The notes: generated by a model from the sequence alone, not told the origin. A stretch of DNA of 64,000 nucleotides from Treponema sp. (GCA_014804005.1 JAAVAP010000029.1:17933-81932); one strand, 5' to 3'. Positions 43,820 through 53,545 are shown, numbered from the stretch's first letter. Translations and numbers: made by a program.

Positions 43820-45202
43820 ATGAGAAAAATTTTCATCGCTTCGCTGGCAATTGTCATGGTTTCGATTTTTGCCGCGAGCGCGCAACAGGACGGTGGGCAG
43901 GAAGAAGTCGTGACGCTCACCGTGGATCAGGCGGTTGACTATGCGTTGCAGAACAGCCGTGATTTGAAAAGCAATGATATTGATTTGGCAATCAAGGAAC
44001 GAAGCGCGAAATACTCGTGGAATGTTTTTCTGCCGGACATTACCGTAAGCGGAACTGCGGCACGAACTACGGACATTGATTCCACCTTAAACCAAATGAA
44101 CGCGATGCAAGGTTTGGCAGCTATAAATGGAGGTGTTCCGCGCATGCTCGAAGCCGAAGAAAAATATCATTGGGCTTTGGTCGGCAATATCAACGCGCAA
44201 CTTAATTTGAGCCTCGCTTACATCTACAGCATCAGGGCGGCGAAGGCTGGATATGAAGGCGGCAAAATCACTTGGGAGCAAAGTCAAAAGCAAACGATTA
44301 TGAACATCAAAAAGTTGTTCTACGGACTTTTGCTTCAGCAGGAAAGTTTGGAAATCCAGCGAATGTCTTTGGAGAATGCGCGTCAACGTGCCGCCCAAGC
44401 GCAAATCAATTTCAACAACGGGCGCATTCCGCAGCTGCAATTTTTTAACGCGCAAGTGACTTACGAAAATCAGCGTCCCGAAGTGGAAACCGCCGAGCGA
44501 AGTTTTAATCAGCAATTGGACACGTTCGCGTTTTTGATTGGAATGCCCGTGGGAACGAAAATTGAATTGAGCGGCTCGATTGAGCCTGAATATGTGAACG
44601 TTACTACGGAAGAACTTTTGGAAAAATATGGCGAAAAGAATTTGGACTTGCGCGCTTTGCAAAACAACATCGACATTTTGAATATGAATCTCAAGGCGTT
44701 GAATTTGAGCAGCTACACGCCCGCGCTTGTTTTGAGTTACGGATATCAGCCGACTGGCACTTGGTGGAGCGGCGATTTGGATTTTGCCGACCAAGGCTCG
44801 CTTTCAATAACGCTCGCGTTCAACATTACTAACATGCTTCCGTGGTCCGCAAATCGTCAGCAGGCGCAAGATTTGAAAGACAATATTTCGAAACTCAACC
44901 TTACGATGGAAACGCTCACGGAAAATCAAAAAGTGCAAGTCCGCAAAGCTGTGGACACTTTGAATCAGGCGCGCGAGCAAATCGATTCGATGGGGCGCAC
45001 CGTGGAATTGGCGCAGCGTTCTTACGATATGTCGGTGAGTTCGTTCAACAATGGTCGAATGGAATTGCTGGATGTGCGCGACGCGCAGACGCAATTGAAT
45101 CAGGCGATGCTCGGGCAGTTAAACCAAAAGTTCAACTACATTTCCGCGCTGATGGATTTGGAATATGAGCTGAACTCGGATTTGTCCGAATACAAAGAAT
45201 AA
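43820..45202 (+). CDS. TolC-family outer-membrane efflux protein
   Basis: A 460-residue protein with a signal peptide (MRKIFIASLAIVMVSIFAASA). The mature part has the two-fold repeated outer-membrane-efflux pattern of long helices and short strands: first repeat about 30-230 (LTVDQAVDYALQNSRDLKSN), second about 250-460 (ARQRAAQAQINFNNGRI and QTQLNQAMLGQL near the coiled-coil tips). It is predicted to form the outer-membrane channel of the pump encoded downstream. The ATG at 43820 has ACGGAGG about 9 nt upstream. It lies 24 bp after the TetR gene in an apparent five-gene operon. Confidence 0.88.
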   Translation: MRKIFIASLAIVMVSIFAASAQQDGGQEEVVTLTVDQAVDYALQNSRDLKSNDIDLAIKERSAKYSWNVFLPDITVSGTAARTTDIDSTLNQMNAMQGLAAINGGVPRMLEAEEKYHWALVGNINAQLNLSLAYIYSIRAAKAGYEGGKITWEQSQKQTIMNIKKLFYGLLLQQESLEIQRMSLENARQRAAQAQINFNNGRIPQLQFFNAQVTYENQRPEVETAERSFNQQLDTFAFLIGMPVGTKIELSGSIEPEYVNVTTEELLEKYGEKNLDLRALQNNIDILNMNLKALNLSSYTPALVLSYGYQPTGTWWSGDLDFADQGSLSITLAFNITNMLPWSANRQQAQDLKDNISKLNLTMETLTENQKVQVRKAVDTLNQAREQIDSMGRTVELAQRSYDMSVSSFNNGRMELLDVRDAQTQLNQAMLGQLNQKFNYISALMDLEYELNSDLSEYKE

Positions 45203-45232
45203 ATTTTTATTATGAAGGAGATTGTAAAAATT

Positions 45233-46159
45233 ATGAAAACTATGAAAATCACGATTAAAAAGTTCGCGATTGCGTTGCTCGCCGTTTTTGCGTTTGCGTC
45301 TTGTGCGAAAAAAGAAGCCACGGTTGATTCGGGCGAAGTCGAATCGCTTTTCGCGGTGAACACTTACAAAACCAAGTCCGGCAACTTGGACAACTATTTG
45401 GAATTCGGAGGCGACGTTGATTCGGTTTCTTCGGTCGCGGTGCTTCCCGATGCGGCAGGAAAAGTCGCTCGCATTATGGTAAGCGTCGGGCAAATGGTAA
45501 GCCGCAATCAAACTATCGCTTATGTCGATCCGAGCCTTCCCGGTTTGAATTACAGTTTGAGCCCTGTGCGCGCGCCGATTTCCGGGCGGATTACTTCGTT
45601 CGTGCCCACGATTGGAACTCAAGTTTCGCAGGGCAGCGTGATCGCGCAGATTGCTCAAACCGACGATTTGGAGATCAAGGTGAGCATTCCCGAACGGTTC
45701 ATCAGCCGAATAACGATGGGGCAGGAAGCCGTGGTGACATTCGACGCTTATCCCGGAATCGAATTCGTCGCGAAGGTTTTTGAAGTGAGCCCGGTTTTGG
45801 ACACGACAAGCCGCACGATGAGCGTGAAGCTGCGTTTGACAAAAGCCGACGAGCGCGTGAAAGTGGGAATGTACGCGCGTGTCCGACTTGTTACGGAAAG
45901 CATCCGCGACGCGATTGTCGTTCCTTCCACTGCAATCGTAACCCGCAGCGGAAAGTCGTATCTTTTCGTGGTGGATTCAAAATCTGCGGACAGCCGCGGC
46001 GCAAAAGTTCGACTCACTTCGATTGTGCCGGGACTTTCCGTGGACAACAAAACCGAAATCGCGCAAGGAATTTCTGCCGGCGATGAAATCGTAATCAAAG
46101 GTCAAAATCTTTTGGACGACGGCGCGAACGTAAACATAATTTCAGTTACGGAGGATTAG
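45233..46159 (+). CDS. RND efflux periplasmic adaptor (membrane fusion lipoprotein)
   Basis: A 308-residue lipoprotein (signal peptide ending AFASC) of the HlyD/AcrA adaptor family. It has a biotinyl-lipoyl-like half-motif (SVAVLPDAAGKVARIMVSVGQMV near residue 75, VRAPISGRITSFVPTIGTQV near residue 115), then beta-barrel and membrane-proximal domains (about 150-300). The coiled-coil hairpin between the lipoyl halves is almost absent, so the adaptor is short. It should link the inner-membrane pump to the TolC-like channel. AAGGAG lies 12 nt before the chosen ATG, and an alternative ATG at 45242 is possible. The stop is separated by one base from the pump ATG. Confidence 0.86.
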   Translation: MKTMKITIKKFAIALLAVFAFASCAKKEATVDSGEVESLFAVNTYKTKSGNLDNYLEFGGDVDSVSSVAVLPDAAGKVARIMVSVGQMVSRNQTIAYVDPSLPGLNYSLSPVRAPISGRITSFVPTIGTQVSQGSVIAQIAQTDDLEIKVSIPERFISRITMGQEAVVTFDAYPGIEFVAKVFEVSPVLDTTSRTMSVKLRLTKADERVKVGMYARVRLVTESIRDAIVVPSTAIVTRSGKSYLFVVDSKSADSRGAKVRLTSIVPGLSVDNKTEIAQGISAGDEIVIKGQNLLDDGANVNIISVTED

Positions 46160-46160
46160 T

Positions 46161-49100
46161 ATGACATTTTCTGAAAAATGCGTGAACAAGCCTGTTACGA
46201 CTTTGCTAGTTTTTATAGTCGTGATTGCGCTTGGAGTTTTTTGTACGTTCAATCTTCCTGTCGATATGTATCCCGATATGGATTTGCCGTACATGATTGT
46301 GTACACGAATTATTCCAACGCTGGTCCTGAAGAAATCGAACAAAGCGTGACGCGCATATTGGAAAGTTCGCTTTCCGGATTGAGCGGCTTGAAAAAATTG
46401 CAGTCGCGTTCTTCCACCGGAATCAGCATGGTGATTTTGGAATTCGACTACGGAACGAATCTTGACAATGCCGCCAACGAAATTCGCGACAAAATAGATT
46501 TAGTGCGCTCGTATTTGCCCGACGACGCGGATTCGCCGATAACGATAAAACTTGATCCTTCGATGATGCCGATTATGGTTTTGTCGATGAAAGGAAATCG
46601 CACGCCTGAGGAATTGCGCGACTATGCCGAGGACGTTGTTCAGCCGCGATTGGAGCAGCTCGACGGAATCGCTTCGGCGAATATCATGGGCGGCCGCGAG
46701 GCTTCAATCAACGTTGATATTCCGCGCGACCGTTTGGAAGCCTACGGACTTTCGATAAGCCAAGTGGCGCAGATGATTGGAGCGCAGAACATTCAGTCTT
46801 CTGGCGGAATAATCACTTCGGGCGACATGAACTACACAATCAAAACGAGCGGAAAATATCAAAGCATCGAAGACTTGAAGAACACCGTAATCAGCTACAA
46901 GGCAAGCACTTACGGACTTTCCGCGGGCATGGAATTGAAGACGGTTTTGCTGCGCGACATTGCCGACGTTTACGAAGGCTACAAGGATGAAGAGTCGCTT
47001 GCAAGCGTTGGAGGGGAGTCCTGCGTCGTTCTTACGATTCAAAAGCAGAGCGGAAAAAATTCTGTTACGGCTGCGAAAAACGCGCGAAGGGAAATTCCGA
47101 AAATTCTTGGAGTGCTCCCTTCCGACATAGACATTCTCGAAATTTACAACACCACCGACATTATCGAACAGACAATCAACGAAGTCGTGAATTCGGTAAT
47201 TGTCGGCGCGTTGCTCGCCATCGCCGTTTTGTTCATATTCTTGCGTTCGTTCAAAAGCACGATTATCATCGGACTTTCGATTCCGATTTCCGTAATGGTG
47301 ACGCTTTTCTTGATGTACTTCAAAGGCCTCACGATAAATATGATTTCCATGGCGGGCTTGCTTTTGGGAATAGGTATGCTTGTTGACAACTCAATCGTAG
47401 TTTTGGAAAACATCTACAGCTACCGCCAGCGCGACGCGAAGCCGAAAGTGGCCGCCGTTCTCGGTTCGCAGGAAATGGTCACTTCGATTACGGCGAGTAC
47501 GCTCACTTCGGTTTGTATTTTCTTGCCGATGATTATGTTCCGAAAAAAGCTCGGCGTTATGGGACAGATGTTCGATAGCCTCGCTTGGACGATCATCTTT
47601 TCTTTGATGTGTTCGCTCGTCGTCGCAATCGCGCTTGTTCCTGTGCTTTGTTCGAGTTATCTGAAAATCGACAAGCTCAACGAAACTCAATCCACGGGAA
47701 TTTCGGGAAGCATAAACCGCGCGTTCAACAGGTTTTTCAAAAATTTGGACAACGGCTATGCGAAAGGCGTTGCGTTCGTTTTGCATCATAAAAAAAGCTG
47801 TATTTTAGTTTTGGGGCTTTTGTTCGTCCTTTCGATTTTCGCGGTGAAATTGACTGGCGTGATTTTTATGCCTGAGTCCGCGTCGAATAGCGTTACGATT
47901 AAAATGGAATTGCCGAAAGGAACTCCGCTTGAAATTACGGGCGAGACCGCCGAAGAATTGCAGCAGATGGCGATGCGCGATTTGGTCGGCGTAAAATATT
48001 CGCTCATAATGGTGGGCGGCGAAGGAATGATGGCCGCTTCGAACGGCTCGAACACGGCGAGCGTCGTCTTCGCGCTTTACGAAGAAAAGAAACGCCAGCC
48101 GGGTTATGACAACGAAAAAACCGCCAAGGCGAAATTGCGAAAATATTTCAGCATGTTCCCTGGCGCGGATTTGAGCTTTGAATCGAACAGCAACAGTGCG
48201 GGCAACAACGACATCAGCGTTGACATAAAAAGCGACGACTTGAATTTGGTTCGCTCGACTGCGGCGCAAGTGGAAAAGCTTCTCAAGGAAAAAGCCACGG
48301 ACATCGTTACGGAAGTTTCGAGCGATCAAGAGGACGGACTTCCGCAGGCGGAAATCATCGTAGACCGCGCGCGCATGTACGAGCTCGGCTTGAACATTTA
48401 CAGCGTGGGCGCGGAAATAAATGCCGCAATCAACGGAACTACCGCCAGCCGCTATACTCGCGACGGCGATGACATCGACGTGGTTGTGCGCCTTGCCGAA
48501 AAAGATGCTTCCAAATTGACCGACCTCGATCAAATTTCTGTCGTCAATTCGCAGGGAATGCGCGTGCCGCTTTCGAGTTTCGCGCACTATGAGCAGACTC
48601 TTTCTCCGGTTACGATTTACCGCGAAGATCAGGCGCGCGTAATCCACGTTACCGCCAAGCCAGCCGACGGCGTTTCTTTGGACAAAATTCAGGCGGACTT
48701 GATGAAGCTCATCAACAACAACATTCCTGCCGATGAAAACGTGACGATTACGATGAGCGGTGCGTTTGAAGACATGATGGAAGCCGTCGTGAATTTCGGA
48801 ATGATAATTATCATGGCGGCATTTTTGGTTTTCGTCGTAATGGCGAGCCAATTCGAATCGTTGCAAGATCCGTTCATCGTTTTGTTCACGATTCCGCTTT
48901 CTTTTATAGGCGTTATGGCAATCTATGTTATAAGCCGAAATCAATTGAGCGTCGTCACGATCATGGGTATGCTTGTTCTCGTCGGAACAATCGTAAACAA
49001 TGGTATCGTTCTTGTGGACTACACGAATCTTTTGCGAAAGCGCGGGCTCGGTTTGGAAGAGGCTTGCGTCGAGGCGGCGCGAAACCGTCTGCGCCCGATT

Positions 49101-49355
49101 TTGATGTCAACTTTGACGACGGTAATTTCGCTTATGCCGATGGCGTTCTTCCCGGGCGAAGGCTCTGCTTCGATGCAGCCGATTGCTCTTACCGTGTTCG
49201 GCGGAATGACGTTCGGCTCGCTGATGACATTGTTCTTGATGCCGACGGTTTACTTCATTTTCAACAGCAGAAGAGAACGACGCGCGGCAAAAAAAGCCCG
49301 CCGTGCCCAAAGAAGGCTTGAGCGTCGCCAAGCCAAACTTGAGTCAAGGGCGTAA
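46161..49355 (+). CDS. RND multidrug-type efflux transporter
   Basis: A 1,064-residue AcrB/MdtBC-like proton-driven pump. It has TM1 at about 10-30, a large porter loop (YPDMDLPYMIVYTNYSNAGPEE), TM2-6 (about 340-480) with the proton-relay region GIGMLVDNSIVVLEN, TM7 at about 540, a second porter loop and TM8-12 (about 860-1030). The TM4 signature reads VDNS where many homologues have VDDA. An unusual Arg/Lys/Ala-rich tail (about the last 30 residues, RRERRAAKKARRAQRR) follows TM12 on the cytosolic side. ACGGAGG precedes the ATG. It forms a tripartite system with the two preceding gene products; the substrate is unknown. Confidence 0.92.
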   Translation: MTFSEKCVNKPVTTLLVFIVVIALGVFCTFNLPVDMYPDMDLPYMIVYTNYSNAGPEEIEQSVTRILESSLSGLSGLKKLQSRSSTGISMVILEFDYGTNLDNAANEIRDKIDLVRSYLPDDADSPITIKLDPSMMPIMVLSMKGNRTPEELRDYAEDVVQPRLEQLDGIASANIMGGREASINVDIPRDRLEAYGLSISQVAQMIGAQNIQSSGGIITSGDMNYTIKTSGKYQSIEDLKNTVISYKASTYGLSAGMELKTVLLRDIADVYEGYKDEESLASVGGESCVVLTIQKQSGKNSVTAAKNARREIPKILGVLPSDIDILEIYNTTDIIEQTINEVVNSVIVGALLAIAVLFIFLRSFKSTIIIGLSIPISVMVTLFLMYFKGLTINMISMAGLLLGIGMLVDNSIVVLENIYSYRQRDAKPKVAAVLGSQEMVTSITASTLTSVCIFLPMIMFRKKLGVMGQMFDSLAWTIIFSLMCSLVVAIALVPVLCSSYLKIDKLNETQSTGISGSINRAFNRFFKNLDNGYAKGVAFVLHHKKSCILVLGLLFVLSIFAVKLTGVIFMPESASNSVTIKMELPKGTPLEITGETAEELQQMAMRDLVGVKYSLIMVGGEGMMAASNGSNTASVVFALYEEKKRQPGYDNEKTAKAKLRKYFSMFPGADLSFESNSNSAGNNDISVDIKSDDLNLVRSTAAQVEKLLKEKATDIVTEVSSDQEDGLPQAEIIVDRARMYELGLNIYSVGAEINAAINGTTASRYTRDGDDIDVVVRLAEKDASKLTDLDQISVVNSQGMRVPLSSFAHYEQTLSPVTIYREDQARVIHVTAKPADGVSLDKIQADLMKLINNNIPADENVTITMSGAFEDMMEAVVNFGMIIIMAAFLVFVVMASQFESLQDPFIVLFTIPLSFIGVMAIYVISRNQLSVVTIMGMLVLVGTIVNNGIVLVDYTNLLRKRGLGLEEACVEAARNRLRPILMSTLTTVISLMPMAFFPGEGSASMQPIALTVFGGMTFGSLMTLFLMPTVYFIFNSRRERRAAKKARRAQRRLERRQAKLESRA

Positions 49356-49413
49356 AACCGGCGCGAGAAATTTTGAAATTCGATTTTAGCAATTTTAGTA
49401 CAGGAGGAATTTT

Positions 49414-49746
49414 ATGAGCGAAGAAGAAACGAAAAAGAAAACAGAATCGAAAGACTCTCTGCGCCGCGTGGAAATAATCTTTTCGCAGGCGGTGGAAGAA
49501 GATATTTTCGAAGGCTTCAAAGAACACAAAATCGGCTCGCATTACAGCAAGATTTCCGCCGTAACTGGCTCGGGCTTTTCCTCGCCAAAATTGGGCGACG
49601 CGATTTGGCCGCAGTTGAACGAAATGATAATCGTCTATTGCAAAAAGAACGAGGCGGAAAAAATCGTTGACTTTGTGAAGGCTCTGCGAAAAAAATATCC
49701 CGTCGAAGGAATCGCGTGCTTCGTTTCCAAGGCAAAGATGAAATAA
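49414..49746 (+). CDS. PII-like, PG0541-type transporter-associated protein
   Basis: A 110-residue cytosolic protein resembling the PII-superfamily, transporter-associated proteins typified by PG0541. After a charged, Lys-rich start, the body has the beta-alpha-beta pattern of a ferredoxin-like fold: RRVEIIFSQAVEEDIFEGFKE, then HYSKISAVTGSGFSSPKLG as the presumed flexible loop, then NEMIIVYCKKNEAEKIVDFVKALR. It lies 58 bp after the RND pump with a strong AGGAGG site, closing the operon before a terminator. Small trimeric PII-like proteins often sense a metabolite and gate a partner transporter; that role is inferred here. Confidence 0.7.
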   Translation: MSEEETKKKTESKDSLRRVEIIFSQAVEEDIFEGFKEHKIGSHYSKISAVTGSGFSSPKLGDAIWPQLNEMIIVYCKKNEAEKIVDFVKALRKKYPVEGIACFVSKAKMK

Positions 49747-49827
49747 AAAATGCCGAGTTTGCGTTGCAGACGCGCGTCCTTTAACAGCGAAGAAAATTGA
49801 AACTTTCTTCACTGTCAAAGATTGACG

Positions 49828-49864
49828 AAAAAGCCTTGCTTCGTTTAGAGGCAAGGCTTTTTTA
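49828..49864 (+). terminator. Terminator of the TetR-efflux operon
   Basis: A perfect stem (AAAAAGCCTTGC / GCAAGGCTTTTT) with an 11-nt loop is followed by T residues. It marks the end of the operon after the PII-like gene. Confidence 0.9.
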
Positions 49865-49947
49865 TACGCCTCGGATTTGTGCGGAGAAGTTCGCCATTTC
49901 GCCGCAGACTTCAAGCGCCGCAAATTTGACGCGCCATAAATTTTACA

Positions 49948-49976
49948 TTGACTTTTCGCTGGAAGGGTGCTATATT
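49948..49976 (+). promoter_or_regulatory. Near-leaderless promoter of the EAL phosphodiesterase gene
   Basis: TTGACT, a 17-bp spacer and TATATT (49971-49976) end 9 nt before the ATG at 49986. No Shine-Dalgarno sequence. Confidence 0.65.
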
Positions 49977-49985
49977 TAAGTCTAT

Positions 49986-52286
49986 ATGAAAGCATGGCAA
50001 GGCACATTCAGACGCTTGCGGCTTTTTCGCAGGTATAAAGAATGGACCGTGACAGTCTTATTTTCTCTTGCCGCATTTGTTATCGCTCTTATATGCGTGA
50101 TGGGTTTCTTGGCCTATTTAAATACCCTCAATTACATTCGAAAATTGTACGCCGAAATTGGGCACGATTTGGTTGAACGTCGCGCTGAATATTTGGACGG
50201 AGTTTTCGCGCGGTGTTTTGATGATTTGGAAAAAATTTCGGAAATGCCAGAAGTGAAAGGCGCAAGTTCTCGCGTCGCTTTGGAAGCATTGGCGCGCGCC
50301 GTTCCCGAACGGAGACGCGCTTTTGTAGTGGCGGCTTTCGCTTCTGCAGAGGGCGACGCTCATTATTTGGACGGGCGCGATGCGGACGTTTCGCGGGAAA
50401 AATTTTTCGCTCGGGCGATGAACGGCGAAAATGAATTCGTGGTCGAATTGTATGATGCGGATTTTGGTGGCGACGAATTTGTCATTGCGAAAGGCGTTCA
50501 TTCGGACGGCGAATTTGCGGGCGTCGTTTTCTATTCAATGCGCTTTTCAAGCCTTGATTCTCCCTATTTGAAAATGCACGTCGCCGAAGACGTGTTTTCA
50601 AGTTTCGCCGTCAATTCATCCGGCGAATTCATCGTTCCATTGAAAACCGAATCAATCCTGAATATTGGCGAGGATTCTCTCGAGCAAGATGATTTGGAAG
50701 TTTTGCGGAATCTGATTTCTCAAATGGAAGAAAGCGAGCATGGAAGCTTGGTTTTGCGCTCGCGGATTTTTTCCGCCGAATTTGTGGAATGGGCGAAAAT
50801 CAGCGGAACGGATTGGGTGATCGGGCTTACCGCGCCTTTTTCCAAAATTGACCTCGTGGCGCAAGATTCCAAAGCGCGGATAATTTCAATTTGCGGCGTT
50901 CTTGTTGTCGTTGTGCTCGTCGTTTCCGTGCTGATTTTCCTTTCGATTTTGCGAAAGCATTTTTCCCATCGCCGCATAATGTTGCAGCAGGCGCAGAACA
51001 TCGACAAGCTCACGGGGCTTTGTACAGAAGTTTTTTTCGAGGAGCAGGCCGAAAAACTTTTGAACACGAATCCCGATGCAAATTTTCTAATTTTGGGCGT
51101 GGACATCCGAGGATTCAGAATCGTGCAGCAGACCGAAGGAATTGCCATAGCGAACGAGCAGCTCGTCCTTCTTTCGCGAAGGCTCGGCGAAATTGCCCGC
51201 GAAAAAAATGGCATCGCCGCGCGCGGCCACGTAGATCATTTTTATTTGATGTATCCGATTTCCGACAGCGAGAGCGCGCTTCGGGAATTCGACTCGTTTT
51301 TGTACAACGGCAATTTGCTTGCCGGGCGCGTTGGCGAGCTTGTTCCGACGAGAATTGGAATTGTTTTCGCTGGAAAGGATTACGAGCGCGACACCATTCA
51401 AAATCTCATAGGCAAGACAAGTTACGCGAAGCGCGTGATTCAGGACAATTTGCTGAAAAATTATTCGGTTTTCGACAGCGGCATGGAGGCGCGCGTTCTC
51501 AATGAAAAGCGAATGGAACGTAACATTCCGACCGCGTTTGCGCACGATGAATTTTATGTCGTCTATCAGCCGAAAATAAATTTGAGCGACGGAAAAATTA
51601 TCGGCGCGGAGGCTTTGGTGCGCTGGAATTCCGCCGAACTCGGAAATGTGACGCCGGATAGTTTCATTCCGATTTTCGAGCGCAACGGTTACATCGAACG
51701 CCTTGATTTTTACGTTTACCAAAAAGTTTTCGAATTTGTGGAAACGCAAATTACAAAAAGGGGAAATGATTTCGTTCCGATTTCTGTGAATATGTCGCGA
51801 TTCCATTTGAAGGACGAGACATTCGTTTCGAACTTTTTGAGTCTTTTCCGCAAATACAACATTCCGCCCCAGATGATTGAAGTGGAAATCCTTGAACGCT
51901 CGCTTGGCGTGGCGGATGACCGTGCGCGAGAAGTGGCGGAACAACTGCATGAAATGGGCTTCCGCGTGTCCATCGACGATTTTGGCACGGGCGAATCCTC
52001 GCTGAGTTTGATTTCGAAAATTCCCGCCGACATCATCAAGATTGACCGCAAGTTCATGCTTGGCATAAAAGACGCTTCGTCTTCTTCTGACGATGAATTG
52101 AAGGTCGTGCGGCTGATAGTTGAGATGGCGCATCAATTGGGCAAGGAAACGATTTGCGAAGGCGTGGAAACCGAACAGCATGTGAATGTCCTGCGTTCCA
52201 TAAATTGCAATTATGTTCAGGGATTTTTCTATTCCAAGCCGCTTTCCGAAAAAGATTTCATCGAATATTTGGAGCAGCATTTGTAA
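49986..52286 (+). CDS. Cyclic-di-GMP phosphodiesterase (dCACHE-degenerate GGDEF-EAL)
   Basis: A 766-residue inner-membrane protein: TM1 about 24-46, a periplasmic dCACHE-like sensor about 47-297, TM2 about 299-321, then GGDEF and EAL domains in the cytosol. The GGDEF motif is replaced (ARGHVDHFYLMY near residue 415), so cyclase activity is not expected. The EAL domain looks complete: GAEALVRW, SVNMSRFHLK, VEILERS, SIDDFGTGESS, IIKIDRKFM, ICEGVE and YVQGFFYSKP keep the metal and catalytic residues. It probably hydrolyses c-di-GMP in response to an external ligand. Its stop overlaps the next start (TAATG). Confidence 0.9.
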   Translation: MKAWQGTFRRLRLFRRYKEWTVTVLFSLAAFVIALICVMGFLAYLNTLNYIRKLYAEIGHDLVERRAEYLDGVFARCFDDLEKISEMPEVKGASSRVALEALARAVPERRRAFVVAAFASAEGDAHYLDGRDADVSREKFFARAMNGENEFVVELYDADFGGDEFVIAKGVHSDGEFAGVVFYSMRFSSLDSPYLKMHVAEDVFSSFAVNSSGEFIVPLKTESILNIGEDSLEQDDLEVLRNLISQMEESEHGSLVLRSRIFSAEFVEWAKISGTDWVIGLTAPFSKIDLVAQDSKARIISICGVLVVVVLVVSVLIFLSILRKHFSHRRIMLQQAQNIDKLTGLCTEVFFEEQAEKLLNTNPDANFLILGVDIRGFRIVQQTEGIAIANEQLVLLSRRLGEIAREKNGIAARGHVDHFYLMYPISDSESALREFDSFLYNGNLLAGRVGELVPTRIGIVFAGKDYERDTIQNLIGKTSYAKRVIQDNLLKNYSVFDSGMEARVLNEKRMERNIPTAFAHDEFYVVYQPKINLSDGKIIGAEALVRWNSAELGNVTPDSFIPIFERNGYIERLDFYVYQKVFEFVETQITKRGNDFVPISVNMSRFHLKDETFVSNFLSLFRKYNIPPQMIEVEILERSLGVADDRAREVAEQLHEMGFRVSIDDFGTGESSLSLISKIPADIIKIDRKFMLGIKDASSSSDDELKVVRLIVEMAHQLGKETICEGVETEQHVNVLRSINCNYVQGFFYSKPLSEKDFIEYLEQHL

Positions 52287-53440
52287 TGAGCGAAAAAATT
52301 GTTCCGAAAAAAATCTACACGGCGGCAGTCGTGGGAACAGGACGCATCGGCTTTTCGCTGGGCTTCGACAAAAAGCGCGAGCAGCCCGCAAGCCACACGA
52401 TGGCATTGAACGCAAATCCGCGCGTGAAAATAATTGCGGGCGTGGATAAAAATCCCGAAAATCTTTCCGAATGGAAAAAAGCAAATCCTGCCGCACGAAC
52501 GTTCGAAAGCGTTGAAAAAATGTACGAAGCGTTCGCGGAATCTTGCGAAAAAAAATCGGAATGTCGTGACGAAAATCGCCGCACAAAAAACGCGCATGAT
52601 TGCGAGCCAGATATCGTTGTGGTTGCAGTGAACGAGGACGCGCATTTGTCGGTCGCGCTCGAAGCGATTTCGCACAAGCCGCGACTTTTGATTTTGGAAA
52701 AGCCCGTCGCGCTCAATTTGCACGAAGCGGAAAAAATTCGACGCGCCGCGAAAAAATTTTCAGTGCCAATTTTGGTGAATCATGAGCGGCGTTTCGCGAT
52801 GGACTGGAATTCCGCCGCGGAATACATCAAAAAAATCGGCGACGTGCAAAGCATATCCGCGAGGCTTTTTTCGGGAATGCGACTTTACGACCCTGGCGCG
52901 GAAAATACGGGCGGCTACAGTTTGATTCACGACGGAACGCATTTGGCAGACATCGTGCTTTTTTTGCTTGAAGCGATTCAAAAAAACACAGGCGCAAAAA
53001 GCGGACGCGCGATTTTGAAAAATCCAATTTTAAGCGGAATCGTTTTTGACAAGAAAAACAAAAAAATCGTGCGCAATTTGTGCGCGCATTATTCCACGAA
53101 ATTCTGTCCGAGCGTGAATTTGGAAATGAGCGGACGCAGCCGATTTTTCGGATTCGAAGTTGACGTAATCGGAACGGAAGGAAGAATTTTCATTGGTAAT
53201 GGCTTCGCCAAATTCTTTCATCGCGCGGAATCAAAATTGTATTCGGGATTTTTTTCGCTTGAAGAAGACGCGCAAATTGTTCTGCCCAAAAAACGCGGTC
53301 GCGTGCAGACCGGATATTTTTCGAACATGGTACAAAACGCCGTGGATTTTTTGGACGGCCACGCGCCGCTCAAGTCCACGCTTCAAACTGGAATGAACGC
53401 GCTGGAAATTTTGGAAGAAATAAAGGAATTGTTGACATAA
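52286..53440 (+). CDS. Gfo/Idh/MocA-family oxidoreductase
   Basis: A 384-residue NAD(P)-dependent oxidoreductase of unknown substrate, probably a sugar or cyclitol derivative. The Rossmann motif is VVGTGRIGFSLGF near residue 14, and the family EKPVALN signature lies near residue 138 (ILEKPVALNLHEAEKI). A C-terminal alpha/beta domain contains GGYSLIHDGTHLADIV near residue 210, which bears the usual catalytic-region His. The start ATG overlaps the TAA of the phosphodiesterase gene by one base, which implies translational coupling. That pairing with a c-di-GMP enzyme is unusual, and no polysaccharide genes are adjacent. Confidence 0.83.
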   Translation: MSEKIVPKKIYTAAVVGTGRIGFSLGFDKKREQPASHTMALNANPRVKIIAGVDKNPENLSEWKKANPAARTFESVEKMYEAFAESCEKKSECRDENRRTKNAHDCEPDIVVVAVNEDAHLSVALEAISHKPRLLILEKPVALNLHEAEKIRRAAKKFSVPILVNHERRFAMDWNSAAEYIKKIGDVQSISARLFSGMRLYDPGAENTGGYSLIHDGTHLADIVLFLLEAIQKNTGAKSGRAILKNPILSGIVFDKKNKKIVRNLCAHYSTKFCPSVNLEMSGRSRFFGFEVDVIGTEGRIFIGNGFAKFFHRAESKLYSGFFSLEEDAQIVLPKKRGRVQTGYFSNMVQNAVDFLDGHAPLKSTLQTGMNALEILEEIKELLT

Positions 53441-53474
53441 AGATTGAGAGCGACAATTCACAAATCTTTTTCGC

Positions 53475-53503
53475 TTGCCCAAAAATCCGCTTTGCTTTAT
53501 AAT
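53475..53503 (+). promoter_or_regulatory. Promoter of the flavodiiron gene
   Basis: TTGCCC, a 17-bp spacer and TATAAT, followed by a ~35-nt leader with TTGGAGGCG before the ATG at 53546. Confidence 0.6.
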
Positions 53504-53545
53504 GTAAAAAATTTGATTTTGTAGAAAATCTCGCTTGGAGGCGTT

